Shown here in pieces: positions 57,133 to 64,000 of a stretch of 64,000 bases of DNA. This DNA comes from Amborella trichopoda. Lineage: Eukaryota; Streptophyta; Magnoliopsida; Amborellales; Amborellaceae. Numbering within the stretch: the stretch's first letter is position 1; each line of letters opens with the position of its first letter. A model generated the notes under the pieces. It was given only the letters and a program-made list of their open reading frames with translations, was not told where the DNA came from and made no database searches. The stretch spans positions 3,794,416-3,858,415 of the forward strand of contig NW_006500351.1 of NCBI RefSeq assembly GCF_000471905.2. The letters run 5' to 3'. The translations under genes were made by a program, and so were the position numbers.

Positions 57133-60100
57133 TGTTATATGTTATTTTTGATGTACTGGTATCCCCAGGGTAAATAAGAAGAGAGTCGATAGTAACCTGG
57201 TCCCCTTTATGCTCAAGACGCCGCCAAACCATGGGAACACTATAGCAATAAGCCTAATATTGGGTAACCTCTGAAGAAGTGTCAGAATGGCCTCAAATTG
57301 CAAGAGAGAGTAGTTTTAGATACCCTAAGGACACTCGTAACTTTTCGTCACGTCTGACATGTTTTGAGATAATCAAATTAAACTTAGTTTTCAAAGGTTC
57401 CTCTCATACTGAAAATTGACCCTATAGCAATAGCCCTATTTTCTGGGTCTCAAAACAATATCAGACCACTACTATTAGATATGGAACGTTGAGAAAATCC
57501 CAAGTACCACATTTTGGCTTAATAGAACCCTCCAAGACTATTCTGGACTTAATCTACCATAAAATGGTGGGTTTTACACTATTACGGTGCAGCCTCGATG
57601 AACTATTTTCTATAAATGAAAATTGTGTTTCCCCATTTCAGATGATTTTCAAATGCTCATAACTTGCACGTTTTGAGTTCAATTAAGCTCAAATTTAGAT
57701 ACGAGCTAGATCTCGACAACATGCTCATTTTGACGTATGTCGCACATTATGGTGTGATCCTAAACGAGAGAATTTCTAAAGAGACGATGTGATCAAAACA
57801 TGGAAATTCAGATTTTATAAAGAAGAATATTCAATTCTTTGAGAGGCCATAGCTCATAAGGATCTGTTGTATTTGTGCTTCAAAGAGCTACAGTTTGATA
57901 TAATTTTTGTTTCAGATCAGAGGTCAGATGACACAGAATTTTGAGATCAAAGATAGCATTCTTTACCGATCGTCGAAATCCTATTTTTCGGCGAATTCCC
58001 AAAATTGGAACGTGCTCAAACGGAGATTAAAATGGATGAAATTTAGCACAAAATGATCGTTATAGTATCCTCTTTAGTTTGAGATCAAAATAAAGGCTTG
58101 GAACGCCATAGATCGTGTCAGATTGGTGGTCAAATATTCACAAGTTTATGAAACTTGGCCGAATTTTGGTTTTTTCCTTAAAAATCTGCTTTAAAGCAAT
58201 CAAAGGATATCAAAACATACACACTAGTTCAATTATCGATTCTACGACATTTGATGGCCCGAATTACCACTGTAGGCATCCAAAAAAGCTCTCAAAGCCT
58301 AGCAATGACAAGAGGCCCCTCATGGAGGGATGGTTATGTCATTTGTTGAAAAATGCTTAGGGGTATTTTGGTCATTTGATCCAAAAACAAGATTAATATT
58401 TTAAGTCATAAAATGTATATTGTTTGACAATTTTGGTAGTTTTTTAGCATTCCACCCTTGTTTTGTGGTTGCTTTATATAAGGAGCTCAAATCATTTGTA
58501 ATAGTGTCTCTTGGAAATCACTCTTGAACACTTGAACATTTGGAATAAATTCTTGAATTATTGCTTGTTCTTTTTCTTTGCTCTCAAGTTCAACACTCAA
58601 GATGGGAGGAGAGAGAAACATTTATGAGAGAGAGATAATACCCCTAGGACCCCTTCACTCCCTAGAAATTCAAAATTCCAACTACCTTAGGATTCCCAAC
58701 TTCCAATCCCTAGCTTCCATACACCTTAGGAAACCCTAGCTCCCAATCCTAATCCATACACCCTACACCTTACCTTACATAGCCTACACCATACCCTACT
58801 CTATACCCCATAGCATACTATACATTTTAGTTATCTTATACCTTACCCTAGACCATACACATTAGTTTCTATACACCATACCTCAATCCAACTCATCTAA
58901 ACGATACACCTAGAATTTAAGCCTTAGCCTAAACCCACAAGGACCAAGGTTTCTCTCTCATGTGCATGCAAAGAGACTGATGAAGGTGCACCTAGCCTCG
59001 TTCCAATTCTAGGTCCACTCTCCCTCCTCTCTCTTCTTTCTCTCTTTCTCTCTCTTCTTTTTATTTTTCTTCTCTTTTCTCTCCCTTCTTTTTCTCTTTC
59101 TTCTTTCTTATCTCTTTTCTTTCTCTCTTTCTCGCTCTTCTTCCTCCTTTTCTCTCTCTTATTTCTCTCTTTCTATTTGTCTCCTTCTTTCTCTCTCTTC
59201 ATTTCTCTCTCTCTCTCTTTGCTCGAACCTAGGGTGGGTCTGAGCCCTCTTCCTTTTCCTCTCTCTTTCCCCTCTCATTCTCTCCCTCTCTATCTCTCTT
59301 GTCCTAGCCTGGACCCACACCTAGGGCAGGCCCAACTTTACTCCCTCTCTCTATTTCTCTTCCGTTCTCTCTTATCCTCGCTTAAGCTCTCGGACCCGTA
59401 CCCTAGACGGGCTCGAGTTCACTCCATCTCTTTATTTCTCTCGTTCTCTCTCATCCTCATTTAAGATCTTAGACCCACACCCTAGGAGGGTCTGGTTTCA
59501 CTCCATCTCTCTACTTCTCTCCCGTTCTCTCTCACCTTCGCCCAGACGCTCGAACTCGCACCCTAGGTGGGTCCGACTCCCTCTCTCTATTCTCTCGTTC
59601 TTCCTTACCCTCTTCCTTACTCTCAGAAGCCCGAACCTGCACCCTCGGTAGGTCTGACTCTCTTTTTCTCTACTCTCTCGTCCTCTCACACCCATCCTCC
59701 CTTTTCAAATCCAAGACCCACACCTAAGGCATGTCCATCCCCTCTACCCACTACTCTCAACCTCTTTCACCCCAGCTGGGTCCATCTTCTTTCATCCCTC
59801 TTAACTTTCTTCTTTCGCACTCTAAATATCTCTGTCTAACTCATATATTCATTTTATTTTATTGTTTCTTCATTCTCTCTCTTACTCACTGCTTCTTTTA
59901 CTTCTTAAGCACTCAGTTCAGGGTCCTCCTAAGATAGTGCCCTAAGGTTCTAACTCTTGGACATCTACTCTAACCATCCACTCATACTGTGTAGTTGAGT
60001 TAAACGAGACACTGATTCTCTTACACTCAGTCACTCAGGTTGGGGTCATCCTAAGTCAGCTTTATTTAGAATTCTAACCCTTTCACTACTCTAACCACCG

Positions 60101-60797
60101 AGTCATAAGGGGCTCTTTGATTTAGTGATCTAGTTATAAGCTCAGTCATGTAACTCCACTTTCCAAATCCTCTGGGTACTAAGGCTTTAAGCCTGGTGCT
60201 CTTCCTTGTCTTCCATAATACCTCTTAAGAGAGGTTACGCTAGAAGGCGGCCCAATTTTCTTTGGGTCATCCCTTTACTTCTTTTACTTCATCTTCCTTT
60301 TCTTCTCACTGGTAAAGTGAATTCTCATCAACTCACTCTCATTATCTTCTTTCTTCTCTCTCTTTCTTATTTCCCTTACCACTCTACCCCCAAAACAAGA
60401 ACCATTAAACCATAAAGCACACCAAAGAGGAGTTAACATTAAGTGGATTCCAATAACAATCTTTTAGTGAGAGTTCAGGTGAAGTGTTGAGTTTAGAGAG
60501 GGGGCCAAATTCAAATTGCGCTGCTGAACAGCTGAAGGGCTTTCATTCATTAATCTTTCATTCATTAATCTAAGAGGGCAATAACCCAAGCTTATCTTAT
60601 GAACTCAAACCGCGGTGAGGTAGGTGCTCAAGTCCATCTCTTTATCATTTTAAAATCCTCTCATAGTTAGACATACCTATCAGCACGTGACACACGAGTC
60701 GCATACACGCTCATGAGGTCAGAAAGTTATTAGAGAGGAGGTCAATCGAACCTAGGTCCCCGAGGGAGCCCGAGCGAGGTTGATCGAAGCCCAACCA
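57133..60797 (+). repeat. 3' LTR of Tat-type element
   Basis: Partner of 32547-36394. It has the same order of features: TATA at 58475-58482, CTATACC leader, CT-rich tract, and the hairpin-motif array at about 59226-59735. It ends CCAACCA at 60797. It lacks some of the (CT)n expansions of the left copy. Confidence 0.85.
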
Positions 60798-61080
60798 ATG
60801 ACCATAACAAGTATTCTCAAATTTTTCATTAGTAGGGGTAATTATTTCATTTTTTGATACTCAATTTGAAAGACTAATTTCTCAATATTATCATTGGGAT
60901 CCTCCTTTTTAATAGAAGGGTTCATAACCTTACGCCTAGTTTTTTCTTTCTGAATAGTGGTGCATGTAGAAGTGTAGGAAGGAAATTCAGAAGCCATTAA
61001 GATTTGGTTTCTAATGGACTCATAGTAAGGAGCAAGGTCTGCCAACATAGAAAATGTTCTATCGTGTCCGACTTCTCTTA
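60798..61080 (-). pseudogene. Copia-type gag fragment
   Basis: Minus strand from about 61080: KIREVGHDRTFSMLADLAPY, YESIRNQILMASEFPSYTST, IQKEKTRRKVMN. This resembles the capsid region of plant Copia gag (LL..L.PEYE.IR.QIL....LPSL......I..EE.RR). It ends at the Tat-type LTR boundary, so the big element may have inserted into it. It lies on the wrong side of the pol at 61844-64000 to be that element's own gag. Confidence 0.5.
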
Positions 61081-61199
61081 TTTTGCTATTTATATCAGCA
61101 GTTATGGGTGTGTATTAGGACAACTCTTCTCACATGCCTCCAGGCATTCAAATGCAACACTAAGTGGTTTTCCTTGCTATTTAAATTGACATATATCTG

Positions 61200-61589
61200 A
61201 CTTGAGTTGGAAAATCTGTTGAAAAACTTGAGGGAAGAGATGGACCCACTCCCAGGATTACAGGCCATGTCGTGAGACTAATGATCGCAGAGATCAGGCT
61301 TTTACCAAAACTATGAGAACTCTGTAAATTTTTGTGTGTCTCTCCATAGCCATGAAACCCTTCTTAAAGAGGGATGGAGGAGCCCGTTCTCCAATGTTCG
61401 GCTTCCTCTTGAAATATCTGAGAAAACGTGGCCCTGTAATTCTGGGAAGTGGGTGGTAACTTTGTAGCCGTTAGATAACGACACTTTCTCTCTCTAAGAA
61501 GATTCTCTATTTTAGTGATAAGCATTAAATTATAAGATAGAGAAATATTGTATGTTTAAAGGCCCCATGGCCACACACACGTACCAACA
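61200..61589 (-). repeat. Start of the 3' LTR of a minus-strand Copia element
   Basis: On the minus strand, GGCCGAGTGGGAGA (61603-61590, polypurine tract) is followed by TGTTGGTACG starting at 61589. This is the same signature as in the first Copia element. The pol that ends at about 61844 lies in the right orientation upstream. The partner LTR is outside the window, so the far end of this LTR (somewhere above about 61.1 kb) is a guess. Confidence 0.55.
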
Positions 61590-61843
61590 TCTCCCACTCG
61601 GCCATGAGGGCCATATATATTGAAATATCATAAAGTCTTTACCACTTAATGAATTTAACATTTATGAGCATATTTTTGTCATGAAGCTTCTCACGCAAGT
61701 GCAATTATACATCTCATAACAAAAAATATCCAAAGTAATGTCATGGTTTTTCATGTTAATGCGGTATTTCCTCTCATGACTAAGAATAAAAAAATATCTC
61801 ATTTTGGAGTTCCTGACTTAAATATTTCTAAGTCACATCGAAG

Positions 61844-64000
61844 CTACATGCTTTGATAATATTTTGCACTCAATCCATTTATTAAAGGGTCTGCAATCCT
61901 ATCTGAAGATGGCAAATAACTTACAGTTATTTCATTCTTTCCAATAATATCATAAATGTAATGATAATCAATTTCAATGTGCTTACCCTTGGAACTATGA
62001 GCTCCATTTGTAATTGATGAAATAGCAGTCTGATTATCACAAAAAAATTTAACAGGTCCGTCGGCTATATCCAGCTTCAAATCATTTATGAAGTTTTTAA
62101 TCCAGACGGCATAAGTTGTAGCAATCCTACAAGCAATATACTCGGCTTCCATAGTATACTGAGCTACACAATCTTGTTTCTTACTAGACCAAGAAATACA
62201 TCCACCTTCAAAGAGGAATACAATTCCTGAGGTTGATTTTCTATCATCTGGGTCTCCTGCAAAATCTGCATCTGAGTACCCAATAACCTCTAAGTTGTCA
62301 GCTTGGAAGCACAACTTGTAATTTTTAGTTTTCTGAATATATCTAAGTATCTTTTTTACAGCTTGCCAATGAGCCATCCCAAAATTACTCTGAAATCTAC
62401 TTATAAGACCATATGCATGACTCAAATCAGGTCTTGTACACAACATGACATAATTTATGCGTCCTACAGCTTGAGCATATGGATATCTTTTCATTTCAGC
62501 TTTATCACTATCATTTAATGGACACATTTTTTTTTATAATTTCAAGCCTTCACAAACAGGTGTATCTATGGGCTTGCAATTTTCCTTCTTAAATCTCTTT
62601 AAAACACTTTCTAAATAATTTTCTTGAGATAAACATAGAAGTCTTGAACTTTTATCTCTTGTTATCTTAATGTCCATTACATATGAGGCTTCTCCCATAT
62701 CTTTCATCTCAAAATGGGAACTTAGTCATGATTTGATATGGTTAAGCATGCCAATATCATTAACGGCTATCAAAATATCATCCACATATAGTGACAATAT
62801 AACAAAATTGCTCCCACTATTCCAGACATATACACAAGGGTCTAACCTATTGGCTATATAACAAATTTCACTGATTTCATTATGAAAAGTATAGTACCAT
62901 TGCCTAGAAGATTGTTTTAGACAATATAAAGATTTCTTAATTTTATATACTTTGTCTTCTTGGCCTTTAATTACATATCCTTCTAGTTGTTTCATGTATA
63001 TTTTCTTGTAATTCTCCATTTAAGAAAGTTGTTTTGATGTCCATCTGAAACAATTCTATATCATAATATGCAACTGATGCAAGGATGATCGTAATAGATG
63101 AAAACTTGGCTACTGGAGAATAAGTTTCTATATAATCTATGCCCTTCATTTGGATAAATCCTTTAGCTACCAACCTAGCTTTATATTTATAGGATCTATT
63201 TGCATTAAACTTTTTCTTTATGACCCATTTGTAATCGATGGCTTTTTTATCTTTAGGGATGTCAACCAACTCCCAAACTTGATTTCTTTTCATAGAATTA
63301 AGTTCATCATTCATAGCTTGAGTCCACTCAGCAGAGTCATGTAAGCTAATAGCTTTATTATAGCTTTGAGGTTCATCTATTATATCTTCACTTATTGAAG
63401 AGTAATTATCTTCAATGATAAATATATAAAATTCTTCTAAAGTCGTAGGTGGGGCTTTAGTTCTTTTAGGCCTATTTGGTATATTTGATTCAATTGAATC
63501 GTTCTCACCAAATGTAGAGGGAGTGAAACAAGGTACTTTCGGACCCTTATCTTTATCAATTTCATGTAAGCCAACATGCTTATTTAAAATATTTTTATCA
63601 TCTATATTTTCTAAGAAATGAGCATCACGACTCTCTACTAATGATCTAGTATCATGGTTACAGAATCTATCCCCCCTTTAGAATTTTCTGAATAGCATAT
63701 AAATAGCATTTTATAGTTTTACTTTGTAATTTATCTTTATTTTGTGGTGGTATAAGCACATATACCCAAGAACCCCAAACTTTCAAGATAGTAAGGTAAG
63801 GTTTCCTGCCTATCCATAATTCATATGCGGTCAAGTCCATAGATTTAGTTGGGATACGATTAATAATATACATTGTAGTGTTGAGAGTCTCACCTCAAAA
63901 AATGAGGTGATAAATTTGAATGGCTCTTCATACACCTAACCATGTCCATTAAAGTTCTATTTCTCCTTTCAGCTACACCATTTTGTTGTGGTGTGTATGG
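61844..64000 (-). pseudogene. Copia pol (integrase, RT, RNase H), continues beyond window
   Basis: Read right to left. The integrase end (from 64000) has NGVAERRNRTLMDMVR with the catalytic Glu, then IINRIPTKSMDLTAYELWIG and LKVWGSWVYV. An acidic linker follows at 63660-63330. RT (63314-62726) has ELVDIPKDKKAIDYKWVIKK, KARLVAKGF, QMDIKTTFLNGEL, a frameshift near 63000, then KKSLYCLKQSSRQWY and LYVDDIL with both catalytic Asp. RNase H (62527-61844) has GYSDADFAGDPDDRKSTSG, DNQTAISSITN, KHIEIDYHYI and IADPLINGL. Breaks include frameshifts near 63890 and 63000 and an early stop near 62535. It is better preserved than the other elements here but not autonomous as read. Confidence 0.88.

Larger units (their letters stand above)
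32547..60797 (+). mobile_element. Large Ty3/Gypsy element of Tat/Ogre type, containing a nested Tekay element
   Basis: LTRs at 32547-36394 and 57133-60797 match along their length. A primer-site-like TGGTGAATCCACTGGGA follows the left LTR at 36397, and TTGGGGCAAGT precedes the right LTR. A gag-protease remnant with the typical Tat protease wording lies at 38035-39060. Without the nested insertion (41467-53348) the element is about 16.4 kb, in the size range of Tat/Ogre elements. RT, RNase H and integrase were not found and appear deleted. 54.2-57.1 kb is a non-coding spacer with tandem modules. Flanking 5-mers (ACAAC and ATGAC) match only partly, so the target duplication is not secure. Confidence 0.75.

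Overview
The window looks like nuclear DNA of a flowering plant with a repeat-rich genome. It is AT-rich, full of pyrimidine (CT)n tracts, and dominated by LTR retrotransposons of recognisable plant lineages. One complete plant gene is split by an intron of about 8.3 kb, and there are several plant gene fragments. Nothing bacterial, organellar or viral-episomal was seen. I cannot name the species.

Layout. 1-781 is CT-rich low-complexity DNA. 782-9882 is a decayed Copia-type element with two long LTRs, a tRNA-iMet-type primer binding site, a polypurine tract and a likely 4-5 bp target duplication. Its 5' LTR carries a 1.47-kb Harbinger-like insertion with TTA duplications, and the 3' LTR preserves the empty site. 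11592-22441 (minus strand) holds the only intact gene: a seven-exon, 488-residue cytochrome P450 closest to the CYP724 (brassinosteroid C-22 hydroxylase) family. Its fifth intron (12360-20625) contains several MITE-like inverted repeats and a 96-bp tandem duplication. 22442-30677 is mostly non-coding. It contains hairpin and tandem duplications, a broken LRR receptor-kinase copy (25560-26335, minus) and an N-terminal fragment of a glutaredoxin-family gene (27378-27569). 30678-30886 is a frameshifted LOB-domain fragment. 31128-32340 is a scrap heap of Copia and LINE pieces.

The right half is nested. A large Ty3/Gypsy element of Tat/Ogre character (32547-60797) has LTRs of about 3.7-3.8 kb and a degraded gag-protease, and no RT was found. 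It was invaded by a Tekay-type chromovirus (41467-53348) with LTRs of 3.5 kb or more and a dead gag-pol. That insertion is flanked by near-identical 5-bp duplications. A sequencing gap of 669 N lies in a CT microsatellite of the Tekay left LTR. To the right of the Tat element are a Copia gag scrap and a better-preserved minus-strand Copia pol that runs off the window at 64000.

The P450 is the only feature I would expect to make a working host protein. The rest records successive insertions: Harbinger into Copia, and Tekay into Tat. The most unusual observations are three. First, arrays of GGACCC/GGGTCC stem-loops spaced about 80 bp apart lie in CT-rich tracts of the Tat element. Second, decayed tandem modules of about 190 bp occur both in the Copia leader and in the Tekay LTRs. 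Third, a long antisense ORF lies inside the Tat element.
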